From the NCBI GenBank assembly GCA_051652245.1, contig JBOFTV010000032.1, positions 4,661 to 68,660 of the forward strand: DNA of 64,000 nucleotides, given 5' to 3'. Origin of the DNA: BHER01 sp051652245 (GTDB taxonomy: Bacteria > Bacillota_I > Bacilli_A > Culicoidibacterales > Culicoidibacteraceae). Of the stretch, positions 36,216 through 44,557 are shown piece after piece. The position numbers and the translations under genes were made by a program. Numbering within the stretch: position 1 is the first letter of the stretch; every line of letters starts with the position of its first letter. The notes below the pieces were generated by a model. It had not been told where the DNA came from and ran no database searches. It saw only the letters and a list, made by a program, of their open reading frames with translations.

Positions 36216-37502
36216 TTATTCTTCTGTTAGATCCGCTGCCTTTTCAATTTTTTGGTAGAATACATATGATAATATTGCGCCCACAATACCAACCACTGCT
36301 GATACAATAAAGTAAAGATTATTACCTCCAGCAATATTATCACCAAAACTACCATAAATTACACCCGTCATCTTCGGAATGATAATATCAGGCAGATAGC
36401 CTAAAAATGACACCAACCCGATTGCAATCCCTAGAATACTAAGGGGGAGCTTACATGACTCAAGTAATGACCAATAAACGCCACGAATTAAGTAGCACAT
36501 TAAACCAACTACGAGCACAAAGCCAAAAATAATAAGGACGCTCAAAGATTTCGGACTGAACACTAAAGCAAAGAGGAAAATTGCTGCTACCAGCATTGCA
36601 ATACTTAACAGGCGCGCACGCCCAATTTTATCGGCAATGATTCCACCACCAATTCCACCAATTGGTCTCATCCATAACAACCCAACCGTCACATAACCTG
36701 CAATAATTGGTGTTGCCTCATGATTGACAACCAAATAGCCTGAAAAATAGAAGATTGTCCACGTTAACGTATAACCACAAAAAATAATCATCGCCATCAA
36801 CCACATCTTACCGTTAGTTAACAACTGCTTAATTGACTCAATATTTTCTTTTAAGATAACTTTAGCATCCGCTTTATCGACTTTTTCTTTAATTTTCGCT
36901 TCTTTTTCAAGGAAAATAACATTAAGGACTGACAAGACAAGTAGCGCCCCCACATATAAGAAAATGACCGCTTGCATCCCCGCTTTTGTTGCCATTACTG
37001 AAGTTCCATCACCACCGGTAACAAAAGCAAACAAGAAAACTGCAACTGTTGCTAAGGCAGCCTCAACTAATCCACGACCACCATCTAAAGCACCAAAGAA
37101 CTTTCCTTCTTCATCTTTAGATGCCAGTAACTTTACCGCTTTCATTAGCGCACTCCAAAAAGTAAATACTGTGGTAATTCCCCAAGCAAAAAAGATGTAT
37201 TTAAGCATTGCTGGATCGGGGATTGTTCCAAAATATGCACCAATGATTGCTGTTCCAACCATCGAAAATATGATTAAATTTTTCGCAGATATTCGATCAG
37301 CTAGCCAGCCACTTGGAACATAGCCAACAACAAACATTAGCCCTAAATTGGCATATAAATCACCCAATTCAATTGGACTTATGCCAAAAGCTAGCAGGAT
37401 TGAAGACTCAAAGTTTGTCCGCAGGTAAACCAGGGGATAAATTGCCCCCGCTGATAAAATTATGAGAATTAGTTGCAGATATTTTTTCTTGTCATGTTTC
37501 AT
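36216..37502 (-). CDS. MFS transporter of the FAD-oxidase/FGGY operon
   Basis: A 428-aa protein with 12 predicted membrane helices. The cytoplasmic loop GWLADRISAK between helices 2 and 3 and its repeat GGIIADKIGRARLL between helices 8 and 9 are the MFS A-motif pattern. A charged central loop (about 200-225) separates the halves. It lies 22 bases after the kinase gene. The substrate is likely the polyol or sugar acid that the kinase phosphorylates, but it cannot be named. Confidence 0.85.
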   Translation of the reverse strand: MKHDKKKYLQLILIILSAGAIYPLVYLRTNFESSILLAFGISPIELGDLYANLGLMFVVGYVPSGWLADRISAKNLIIFSMVGTAIIGAYFGTIPDPAMLKYIFFAWGITTVFTFWSALMKAVKLLASKDEEGKFFGALDGGRGLVEAALATVAVFLFAFVTGGDGTSVMATKAGMQAVIFLYVGALLVLSVLNVIFLEKEAKIKEKVDKADAKVILKENIESIKQLLTNGKMWLMAMIIFCGYTLTWTIFYFSGYLVVNHEATPIIAGYVTVGLLWMRPIGGIGGGIIADKIGRARLLSIAMLVAAIFLFALVFSPKSLSVLIIFGFVLVVGLMCYLIRGVYWSLLESCKLPLSILGIAIGLVSFLGYLPDIIIPKMTGVIYGSFGDNIAGGNNLYFIVSAVVGIVGAILSYVFYQKIEKAADLTEE

Positions 37503-37524
37503 ATTATTTTCTCCTTTGATTTAA

Positions 37525-38955
37525 CTAATTAAAAATTTTATAGGTCTCTTTTAAAATATCATCGGTTTTTTCACTAACATTTACGTATATTTCATGCATT
37601 TTTTCGTATGTTATCGCATTGTCAGGTATTGGGGTAAATGTCCGACAATGTACAATCATCTTATCCATTGCCGTGTCAAAATCGGGATAAATATCCAAGG
37701 CTACCGCCGCACAAATAACACTCCCTAAACTGGCACAGCCATTAACTTTATTGCGCACGACAGGTCGGTTAAACACATCGGCAAAAATTTGCATCATGAC
37801 ATCTGAATTAGAACCGCCCCCGGAAATAATTAATTGCTTGAGGTCAATTTCTAGTTCATTGTACATGGCATCAACATTCGTTTTCATCGTTAAAGCAATT
37901 GCCTCTAAAATGCTCCGATACATATGCCCCTGACCGTGGCGACCATCAAATCCAATAAACATTCCTTTACGGTATAATTGATCAGTTGGAGCCAACCAAT
38001 CGAGGATGCAGAGTAAACCATCACTTCCCGCATGAACATTTTCAGCTAGTTTATTTAGGTAATCTTCCGGATTACACCCTGCAAGTTTTGCTTTTTGTAT
38101 AACGTCATCGCCAAGCAGTGATTTAAACCAGCTAACAGTCCACATTCCGCGGCGAATACCACCACTTTCATATAAATAGCGATCGGGTACACAGGCAAAG
38201 TTTGTCCAATATTGTGTCGCTTCTGCTGTATATTTTTGCCCAATAGTCATTGCAGCAATATAGGTACCTAGTGAAACTAAAGCAGTATCTGCCTCTTTAA
38301 CACCCGCACCTAGTGCCTCAACAGCTTTATCATTTGCCGTATGAACTACTGGTGTCCCAACAAGTAAACCAGTCAACTGACTTATCTCCGTTGTAATATA
38401 GCCACCAATTTCTCCTGGTTTTTGTAATTCAAAAAGCATCTGCTTTTTAATATTATATTGGTCAAATGCTTCTTTATTATTATACCACTGAAAATTAGCC
38501 ACATCAATTGGCCATTGACCTTGATAGTTAGCAATTGTATCAGTAAATGAACCTGTCAATCTTGCCATTAAATAACCTGATGTTGTCGTAACATATGCCA
38601 CATCATCATTTGTATGTTGGTATGGAAGTGAAATTCTGGTATCCATCCAGCTCATAACGGGTGATACCAGCCGCCCATTTTTATCTAATACGCACCGGCA
38701 ACAGCGAATTGTGCAAAGGCCAATTCCAATAATTTGTTTAACATCGCCAGGAAAAAGCGATAAAGCTTGTTTCATCGCTACAATAATTGAATCAAATAAG
38801 TCATCATCTGGATGTTCAACAACCCCCACTGAGGGCATATGCATTGGTTCTAATACTTGTGTTCCACGGCAGATAATGTTGCCTAGAAGGTCATAAATGA
38901 CAACCTTAGAGCTCTGTGAGCCCCCATCAATCCCCATTAAAAACTGTTGTTTCAT
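37525..38955 (-). CDS. FGGY-family carbohydrate kinase
   Basis: A 476-aa two-domain kinase. MGIDGGSQSSKVVIYD is the N-terminal phosphate loop, SWMDTR the substrate-loop region, VSLGTYIAAM the second phosphate loop, and IISGGGSNSDVMMQIFADV the family signature near the C-terminus. FGGY kinases act on pentuloses, hexuloses and polyols. Which of these applies is not visible. Its neighbours (an oxidase and an SDR) suggest phosphorylation of a keto sugar made by oxidation. Confidence 0.9.
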   Translation of the reverse strand: MKQQFLMGIDGGSQSSKVVIYDLLGNIICRGTQVLEPMHMPSVGVVEHPDDDLFDSIIVAMKQALSLFPGDVKQIIGIGLCTIRCCRCVLDKNGRLVSPVMSWMDTRISLPYQHTNDDVAYVTTTSGYLMARLTGSFTDTIANYQGQWPIDVANFQWYNNKEAFDQYNIKKQMLFELQKPGEIGGYITTEISQLTGLLVGTPVVHTANDKAVEALGAGVKEADTALVSLGTYIAAMTIGQKYTAEATQYWTNFACVPDRYLYESGGIRRGMWTVSWFKSLLGDDVIQKAKLAGCNPEDYLNKLAENVHAGSDGLLCILDWLAPTDQLYRKGMFIGFDGRHGQGHMYRSILEAIALTMKTNVDAMYNELEIDLKQLIISGGGSNSDVMMQIFADVFNRPVVRNKVNGCASLGSVICAAVALDIYPDFDTAMDKMIVHCRTFTPIPDNAITYEKMHEIYVNVSEKTDDILKETYKIFN

Positions 38956-38970
38956 TTTCTTGCTCCTCTC

Positions 38971-39756
38971 TTATCTTACTAAGTAACCGCCATCAACACA
39001 TAGAATATGACCATTTACATAATCAGATGCTCTACTTGCTAAAAAGACAGTTGTTCCCATTAAGTCTTGTGTATAACCCCAGCGATTTGCTGCGATATGA
39101 TCTAATACGCGTTTATTTGTTTCCGGATTAGCACGTGTTTGCGTTGTTAGCGCTGTTGCATAATAACCTGGAGCTATTCCATTAACTTGAATATTATATT
39201 GTCCTAACTCGTCACAATAAGCCTTCGTAAATCCTGCTAAACCATGTTTACTTGCAGCATAAGCTGGCGACCATTGTCCACCTAAAAAGGAGAACATTGA
39301 ACAGATATTAATTATTTTCCCACTATTTTGTGGAATCATATATTTTGAAGCTTCATAGCTTAATTCAAAGGCAGCAGTCAAATTCAAGGCAATCATTGGA
39401 TCCCATTTTGCTCTATCAAAATTAGCAACTTCAGCATTAATACACATCCCCGCACTATTGACTAAAATATCAACACGACCGTATGTTCCAACGCATGCTT
39501 CAATGATTGCTTTACAGCTACCTTCTTTAGTAATATCAGCTTTCATAAACTCATACTTAACACCCTCAGCTTCAATTAGCGCTTTAGTTTCCCCATTATC
39601 ATCCATGATACTAGGAACAAATATATTTGCGCCCCCCTTAGCTAAAGCCAAAGCAAAAGCCTGTCCAAGTCCCGTATTACCTCCTGTAATAATAGCATTT
39701 TTACCTTTCAATGAAAAAAAATCCATTTGAAAATCTTCAATTCGTAGTTCACTCAT
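38971..39756 (-). CDS. SDR-family dehydrogenase (KduD-like)
   Basis: The ATG at 39756 is chosen because an AAGGA site precedes it and the sequence upstream is unlike the family (261 aa). TGGNTGLGQAFA binds the nucleotide, NSAGM is the second glycine motif, and YAASKHGLAG carries the catalytic Tyr and Lys. It resembles 2-deoxy-D-gluconate 3-dehydrogenases. It should interconvert an alcohol and ketone in the operon's sugar. The 114-base gap upstream holds an 8-bp inverted repeat (GGTGAAAA, 39824-39852). Confidence 0.85.
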   Translation of the reverse strand: MSELRIEDFQMDFFSLKGKNAIITGGNTGLGQAFALALAKGGANIFVPSIMDDNGETKALIEAEGVKYEFMKADITKEGSCKAIIEACVGTYGRVDILVNSAGMCINAEVANFDRAKWDPMIALNLTAAFELSYEASKYMIPQNSGKIINICSMFSFLGGQWSPAYAASKHGLAGFTKAYCDELGQYNIQVNGIAPGYYATALTTQTRANPETNKRVLDHIAANRWGYTQDLMGTTVFLASRASDYVNGHILCVDGGYLVR

Positions 39757-39870
39757 CGTATATCCTTCTTTCTTAGCCACTTCTTTAAAAAAGTAAGGGC
39801 TTACATTTATTAGGGAAACAACAGGTGAAAACATATCTATCATATTTTCACCAAATCATTTCATGCTTAT

Positions 39871-41313
39871 TTATTTCTTTTTATAAGGGAAGATTGTACC
39901 AATATTCATTATTCCTTTTGGATCAAAGGCACTTTTAAGTGTTTGGAGCATATATAGTGAGCTTCCATACTCTTGAGCTAGAAAATGCGTACGGTGCTTA
40001 CCAACGCCATGATGGTGACACATTGATCCACCAGCTCTAAGTGTCTCTTCAACAATAATGTTTTGGATTGGATCATGATATTTATCTTTTTCTTCCTCTG
40101 GTTTACAATTAACATCATAATAATAAACAAAATAAAGATTTGTTCCCGTCATATAACTATGACTTGAATGAGCTCCTAGAAGCGTTAAATCTGGCACCGT
40201 TGCTCTGATTCTTGCTAAGGCATTCTCATAAATACCCTGAACTTTATCCCAATCGGCTGAAACCTCTGTTGTAAATCCACAGTTATTTGTTTCCAGCATT
40301 TCAACACGCTCTTCTTCAATTTTACTTTTATCCCAATTTAACTGGTCAAACCAATCTGAAATTAATTTCGTTGCCACAGGCTCAACATTATGTTTTGCAA
40401 CAATTTCAGCAATTCCGGCACCTGTTGCATCAGCAATTCTTTTTGGCCCTTCCGCCATGAAAATCAAGATACATTTTCCGTTTGAAAAGTGTGAGAAATG
40501 GTATAATCCATCTTCTTTATCATACAGTCTGGCAACTGACGGGCGATAACCTGAAGTAATTACTTCTTGTAAGATTTCAAATCCTAATTTCATATCATCT
40601 AATAAATAACCATAGAACAAGTTATTTTCTGGATAATATTTAAAGATTTTAACCGTTACTTCGGTAATATAGTTAAATGCTCCCTCATTACCAATAACAA
40701 GGTGGCGAATATCCGGTCCCGCTGCACGACGTGGAACATTCTTAATTCGGCAAATTTCACCATTTGGGAACACCGTTTCTAAGCCAACAACCATATCCTC
40801 AATCCCACCATAAAGTGTGGAGAACTGACCAATTGAACGCGTTGCCACAAGTCCACCTAATTGAGCTAACGGCTTTGATTGCGGTGAATGACCTGTTGTA
40901 TACCCTTTGGCTCTTAATTCATCTTCCAATGTTTCTAAGCAGACACCACATTCAACTGTTGCCATCATATTATATGTATCAATTTTCAAGATTTTGTTCA
41001 TTTCTGATCCATCTAAAACAATACTATTTTCAACAATTGTTTCTAGTCCACCTTCAGTTGCTGAACCACCAGTTCGTGGGACAACATTTAATCCATGCTC
41101 ACCCGCAAATTTTAGCACTTCTGCCACCTCTGCTGCACTTTTAGCTTTAACAATGGCAATTGGTAGTGGTAGTGAATAGATCCCATGGACATTTTCTAAC
41201 TTATAATAACGGTCTACACTGCACTCTTTACGCAGCTGCTCATCAAGTAACACGCTACTAGCCGATACAATTTTCTTTAGGCTTTCAATAATTTCATTTT
41301 TTGTTATAGACAT
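39871..41313 (-). CDS. FAD-linked oxidase (FAD_binding_4, alkyl-DHAP-synthase-like)
   Basis: A 480-aa flavoprotein of the vanillyl-alcohol oxidase superfamily. The FAD-binding part has VVPRTGGSATEGG (about 95-107), HSPQSKPLAQLGGLVATRS and GNEGAFNYITEVTVK. The C-terminal domain contains SMCHHHGVGKHRTHF, close to the HHHGVGK motif of alkyldihydroxyacetonephosphate synthases and related sugar-acid oxidases. There is no signal peptide. It opens the operon behind a long structured leader. Likely roles are oxidation of a hydroxy-acid or polyol. The electron acceptor is unknown. Confidence 0.82.
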   Translation of the reverse strand: MSITKNEIIESLKKIVSASSVLLDEQLRKECSVDRYYKLENVHGIYSLPLPIAIVKAKSAAEVAEVLKFAGEHGLNVVPRTGGSATEGGLETIVENSIVLDGSEMNKILKIDTYNMMATVECGVCLETLEDELRAKGYTTGHSPQSKPLAQLGGLVATRSIGQFSTLYGGIEDMVVGLETVFPNGEICRIKNVPRRAAGPDIRHLVIGNEGAFNYITEVTVKIFKYYPENNLFYGYLLDDMKLGFEILQEVITSGYRPSVARLYDKEDGLYHFSHFSNGKCILIFMAEGPKRIADATGAGIAEIVAKHNVEPVATKLISDWFDQLNWDKSKIEEERVEMLETNNCGFTTEVSADWDKVQGIYENALARIRATVPDLTLLGAHSSHSYMTGTNLYFVYYYDVNCKPEEEKDKYHDPIQNIIVEETLRAGGSMCHHHGVGKHRTHFLAQEYGSSLYMLQTLKSAFDPKGIMNIGTIFPYKKK

Positions 41314-41344
41314 AAAATAACCACCTTTTATTTTTTTAGTCCCT

Positions 41345-41384
41345 ACTGCTCTGATGTTACTTCTTTAACAGTTAACATCAGTAG
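41345..41384 (-). other. Stable leader hairpin before the FAD-oxidase gene
   Basis: On the minus strand TGATGTTA and TAACATCA form an 8-bp stem, extended by CCTAC/GTAGG across a small bulge. It lies about 30 bases before the start codon and belongs to a leader that also holds the attenuator-like stem at 41411-41429. Confidence 0.5.
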
Positions 41385-41410
41385 GTCTACATCCAAGATA
41401 ACACAAAAAA

Positions 41411-41429
41411 AGGGACTACCACAATCCCT
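41411..41429 (-). terminator. Attenuator-like terminator in the leader
   Basis: AGGGATT and AGTCCCT form a 7-bp stem (one G-U pair) around GTGGT, followed on the minus strand by seven T. It lies about 100 bases upstream of the FAD-oxidase start. AGGGACTA occurs again at 41338-41345 on the minus strand and could pair with the TAGTCCCT arm. Confidence 0.45.
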
Positions 41430-41447
41430 AGCAGTCATTTTTAAATA

Positions 41448-41571
41448 TCACAATTGTGAAAAAAAGTGAAGCTAATGAAGCTATGAACCATCAAAAAGCT
41501 TATCTACAGGGTTAAAAAAGAAAACGCTTCCTTGATAATGATTCTGTTTTCCCTAGATAAAACAATTGTGA
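41448..41571. promoter_or_regulatory. Pair of CACAATTGTG-type operator sites with a cre-like box
   Basis: TCACAATTGTGA (41448-41459) is a perfect palindrome, and ACAATTGTGA recurs at 41562-41571. On the minus strand both read TTTCACAATTGT. Between them, at 41518-41532, AAGAAAACGCTTCCT matches the cre consensus at 14 of 15 positions. This is probably the control region of the FAD-oxidase operon, with its RpiR regulator as the likely binder. Confidence 0.5.
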
Positions 41572-41584
41572 AATATTAAAAAAA

Positions 41585-41612
41585 GTAAGCTCTCCACCGG
41601 TGGAAAGCTTAC
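41585..41612 (-). terminator. Intrinsic terminator downstream of the C39-like gene
   Basis: A 28-base inverted repeat with 13 of 14 pairs (GTAAGCT, mismatch, TCCACC and its complement) is followed by seven T on the minus strand. Confidence 0.75.
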
Positions 41613-41663
41613 AAAATATTAATCCACGAACATTGCTAAATAACATCAAAATAGCGTGCCTTC

Positions 41664-41700
41664 AGCGAAAAACAACCATAAAAGGATGGTGTTTTTCGCT
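41664..41700 (-). terminator. Hairpin/terminator immediately after the C39-like gene
   Basis: AGCGAAAAACA, a one-base bulge and CCAT pair with ATGG and TGTTTTTCGCT. The inner ACCAT/ATGGT stem followed by TGTTTTT can act as a terminator. It lies 17 bases past the stop codon, so two terminators in series isolate this gene. Confidence 0.55.
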
Positions 41701-41717
41701 AGATCACTCCAACATTA

Positions 41718-42143
41718 TTAAAACATTTTCGCCTTAAATTCACCTTGGGGCATCAGCAATATAACTGATCCGGGGAACATCTCCTTAAACTCATCTTTTT
41801 TTAAGTGGAGAATGCCTTGTTCGGAATCAACAATAATAACGTTTCCTTCTTTATGTTTAGCAATGTCAATACTTACTACATTAGGCACGCCCGCTATTGT
41901 TCTAATCTGAGCAATAGCAGGTAATGTGTACTCATCAAAGATATCTTCTATCCTAATTTTCACCGCTCGAATTTTTAGTCCCAGTTGCTTGGCACCTGAA
42001 ACAATGCTAAGGACACTTGAGCCATTGCTATTAGTTCCAATTACATCAACACGCCTCATAATTACATTTCCTCCCTTATAAAGAATTGGTAGCGGATTTA
42101 GATATCGCTGGATTTTAGTGACCGGGGATTGCTTTTTTTTCAT
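41718..42143 (-). CDS. Orphan C39-peptidase-like domain protein, catalytic residues absent
   Basis: A 141-aa protein (start at 42143 with GAGGAG). A second ATG at 42059 also has a good site, AGGGAGG, giving 113 aa. The pattern VDVIGTNSNGSSVLSIV, GAKQLGLKIRAVKI, LPAIAQI and finally EFKEMFPGSVILLMP matches the C39 peptidase domain of bacteriocin-processing ABC exporters. The catalytic Cys motif (QxxxxDCG) is missing at the N-terminus and the catalytic His is Asn (VPNVVSI). No ABC transporter is fused or adjacent. It may be a binding-only C39-like domain or a decayed fragment. Confidence 0.6.
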   Translation of the reverse strand: MKKKQSPVTKIQRYLNPLPILYKGGNVIMRRVDVIGTNSNGSSVLSIVSGAKQLGLKIRAVKIRIEDIFDEYTLPAIAQIRTIAGVPNVVSIDIAKHKEGNVIIVDSEQGILHLKKDEFKEMFPGSVILLMPQGEFKAKMF

Positions 42144-42304
42144 TGCTTATCTTCTCCTCTATTACCTATTTGTACCTCTTATAATAAGCGAATTTATAGC
42201 ACTTGTCAACTTTTGGTTTTATCGTTAATTATATGTGTAATTTTGTTCACATTCTTAGCAAAAATAGCAACGATTTATTTGTTTTTATCCACAAAACCTT
42301 CACT

Positions 42305-42319
42305 ATGTAAACGCTCCAA
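42305..42319 (+). promoter_or_regulatory. Upstream cre-like box of the beta-glucoside operon
   Basis: ATGTAAACGCTCCAA matches the cre consensus at 14 of 15 positions, about 93 bases upstream of a perfect cre. Two sites in tandem favour cooperative CcpA binding. Confidence 0.45.
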
Positions 42320-42327
42320 TCTTTTTG

Positions 42328-42360
42328 AACATTTGTTTTTTTCCTTAAACATTTGTTTTT
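42328..42360 (+). promoter_or_regulatory. Tandem 13-bp direct repeat, putative regulator site
   Basis: AACATTTGTTTTT occurs twice, 20 bases apart start to start (42328-42340 and 42348-42360), so both copies lie on the same face of the helix. They end just before the -35 position. The RpiR regulator encoded at 43873 is a likely binder. Confidence 0.5.
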
Positions 42361-42384
42361 ACGAACACCATTTCTAAAAAAGCA

Positions 42385-42412
42385 TGGTATAATTTAAATG
42401 TAAACGTTTCCA
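42385..42412 (+). promoter_or_regulatory. Extended -10 promoter with perfect cre, beta-glucoside operon
   Basis: TGGTATAAT (42385-42393) is an extended -10. The -35 position is poor, which fits activator dependence. ATGTAAACGTTTCCA (42398-42412) is a full 15-of-15 cre match over the transcription start, which would block initiation when CcpA binds. Confidence 0.75.
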
Positions 42413-42441
42413 AAAAAAATAAGAAAAAGGAGTTAATCAAT

Positions 42442-43851
42442 ATGGTAAAAATTTCATTTCCTGCTGACTTTGACTGGGGGACTGCTTCTAGTGGACCACA
42501 AAGCGAAGGTAGTGTTAATAAAGCTCATGATTCAATCTGGGAGTATTGGTTTGATAAAGAGCGTGAGCGCTTTTTTGAGGAGATTGGCCCTAAGGTTACT
42601 AGTGATGTCTTTTATCGCTACGAAGAAGATGCGCAGCTTATGAAGCAGCTTGGGCTCAAGTCTTTTAGAACCTCAATTCAGTGGACCCGTCTGATTAAAA
42701 ATTTAGAGACGGGGGAACCAGATGCCGATGCTGTTGCTTTCTACAATAAGTATATCGATGCCCTCATTGCCAATGGCGTTGAGCCTGTGATGAATTTATT
42801 TCACTTTGATATGCCAATTCAACTTGAAACAGAATACGGCGGCTTTAAAAGTAAGAAAGTTGTTGAGCTCTATGTTAAATTTGCCACAACTGCTTTTACG
42901 TTATTTGGTGACCGCGTTAAGCGCTGGATTACGTTCAATGAGCCTGTTGCTCACACAAAAGGTGCCTATTTATATGACTTTATTTACCCCAATGAAGTTA
43001 GTGGGGCAGCGTTTGCGCAGGCAAATTATAATATCCTTCTAGCCCATGCCTTAGCTGTGCAAGCCTATAAAAGTCTTAACCTCGATGGCGAAATTGGTAT
43101 TGTCGTTGATTTATTAAATCCGATTCCTCGAAGTCAAAATGAGCTTGATTTATATGCAGCCGAAGTAAATGACTTGTTCTTTAACAGAATTTATATGGAT
43201 CCCTGCATTAAAGGTGAATATGCCGATGCCTATTTGACAATTTTAGAGCGCCACAGCATCATGTTTAACTACACAACCACAGAACTCGACATTATTCGCC
43301 AAAATACTGTCGACTTCATTGGGATAAATTATTATCAGCCCATGCGTGTTAAGGCAAGAAGCAGCGTTCCCAACCCACTAGATGTCTTCACACCAGATTG
43401 GTACTTTGATACCTACAACATGCCTAACACGCGGATGAATATCTATCGTGGTTGGGAAATCTATCCTAAAGCGATCTACGATATTGCTATGCGCGTTAAA
43501 ACAGAATACAATAACGTCAAATGGTTCATCTCCGAAAATGGCATGGGGGTCGAAAATGAAGCCCGATTTATCAACAGCGATGGTGTAATTGAAGATGATT
43601 ACCGCATTGAATTCATCTCTGAACACCTTACCTGGCTTGCGAAAGCAATTGCGGAGGGCTCAAACTGCCAGGGATACCATCTTTGGACGTTTGTTGACAA
43701 CTGGTCATGGACAAATGCCTATAAAAATCGTTATGGCTACGTTAGCTTAGATCTTAAAACACGAAATAGAACCATCAAAAAGTCAGGGCATTGGATTAAA
43801 GAAGTTATCGAAAATAACGGTTTCGAGCTCGTGCCAAAGCCTTATCAATAG
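42442..43851 (+). CDS. GH1 6-phospho-beta-glucosidase
   Basis: A 469-aa GH1 enzyme. The acid/base Glu167 lies in WITFNEP and the nucleophile Glu365 in FISENGMG. Near the C-terminus, WSWTNAYKNRYGY (421-433) supplies Ser422, Lys428 and Tyr431, the phosphate-binding Ser-Lys-Tyr pattern of 6-phospho-glycosidases. Together with the PTS EIIC in the operon this indicates hydrolysis of an imported phosphorylated beta-glucoside such as cellobiose-6-phosphate or an aryl glucoside. AAGGAG lies before the ATG. Confidence 0.92.
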   Translation: MVKISFPADFDWGTASSGPQSEGSVNKAHDSIWEYWFDKERERFFEEIGPKVTSDVFYRYEEDAQLMKQLGLKSFRTSIQWTRLIKNLETGEPDADAVAFYNKYIDALIANGVEPVMNLFHFDMPIQLETEYGGFKSKKVVELYVKFATTAFTLFGDRVKRWITFNEPVAHTKGAYLYDFIYPNEVSGAAFAQANYNILLAHALAVQAYKSLNLDGEIGIVVDLLNPIPRSQNELDLYAAEVNDLFFNRIYMDPCIKGEYADAYLTILERHSIMFNYTTTELDIIRQNTVDFIGINYYQPMRVKARSSVPNPLDVFTPDWYFDTYNMPNTRMNIYRGWEIYPKAIYDIAMRVKTEYNNVKWFISENGMGVENEARFINSDGVIEDDYRIEFISEHLTWLAKAIAEGSNCQGYHLWTFVDNWSWTNAYKNRYGYVSLDLKTRNRTIKKSGHWIKEVIENNGFELVPKPYQ

Positions 43852-43872
43852 GATAATTGGGGGTGAAATTTG

Positions 43873-44553
43873 ATGAAACTCAATGAAAACGAAAAAGCAA
43901 TTTACCGCTATCTGGTAACTACAGATATCACACAAATGTCGGCACAACACGTTGCCTGCAAGCTATTTGTTAGCAGAACAGCCATCTATCGCGTCTGCCA
44001 AAAAATGGGCTATCGCTCATTTACCCACCTAAAATATGTCAAAGAACAGAAAGTCGGAAACACAACCGAAATTCAAAAAGTTGATAGCACCGAATTATTC
44101 AAACACGTCTTTGATAGTCAACTTGTTGCAATCATTGAAAAGCTGCTCCAGGCACATGTCATCTATATTTTTGGGACTCATGCAACATCCGTTGCAGCAC
44201 AATACCTCTGCCGCCAGCTTATTAATCTTGACTGCCTCGCCGTGCGAATAACTGATGAGTTTGAACTCACACATATTCAACATCGCTTCACAACAAATGA
44301 TGTCATTTTATGCCTAAGTGCCTCGGGTCAGAATCCGATTATAACCAAAGCTATTCCCCATTTCCAAGCTGAGTCCATCGCCATTACAAAGCATAACTCA
44401 GCCATCGCTCTTGCCTGCCCCCTTGCCATAACCTTTGATTTTCCAATTACAACAACAACAAATTCTTTCGACCGTGAAAATATCTTCCCCCTTATTGTTA
44501 TTGTCCAAAAACTACTAATAAATATCAAAAATACATTAGAAAAAGGAGTGTAA
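43873..44553 (+). CDS. RpiR-family regulator of the beta-glucoside operon
   Basis: The frame includes a TTG at 43870, but the ATG at 43873 has GGGGGTG at proper spacing (226 aa). The N-terminal HTH_6 domain includes ACKLFVSRTAIYRVCQKMGY, and the SIS domain contains LCLSASGQNP. It lies between the phospho-glucosidase and the EIIC gene, so it likely senses the phosphorylated glucoside and binds the direct repeats upstream of the operon. Confidence 0.87.
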   Translation: MKLNENEKAIYRYLVTTDITQMSAQHVACKLFVSRTAIYRVCQKMGYRSFTHLKYVKEQKVGNTTEIQKVDSTELFKHVFDSQLVAIIEKLLQAHVIYIFGTHATSVAAQYLCRQLINLDCLAVRITDEFELTHIQHRFTTNDVILCLSASGQNPIITKAIPHFQAESIAITKHNSAIALACPLAITFDFPITTTTNSFDRENIFPLIVIVQKLLINIKNTLEKGV

Positions 44554-44557
44554 TCAC

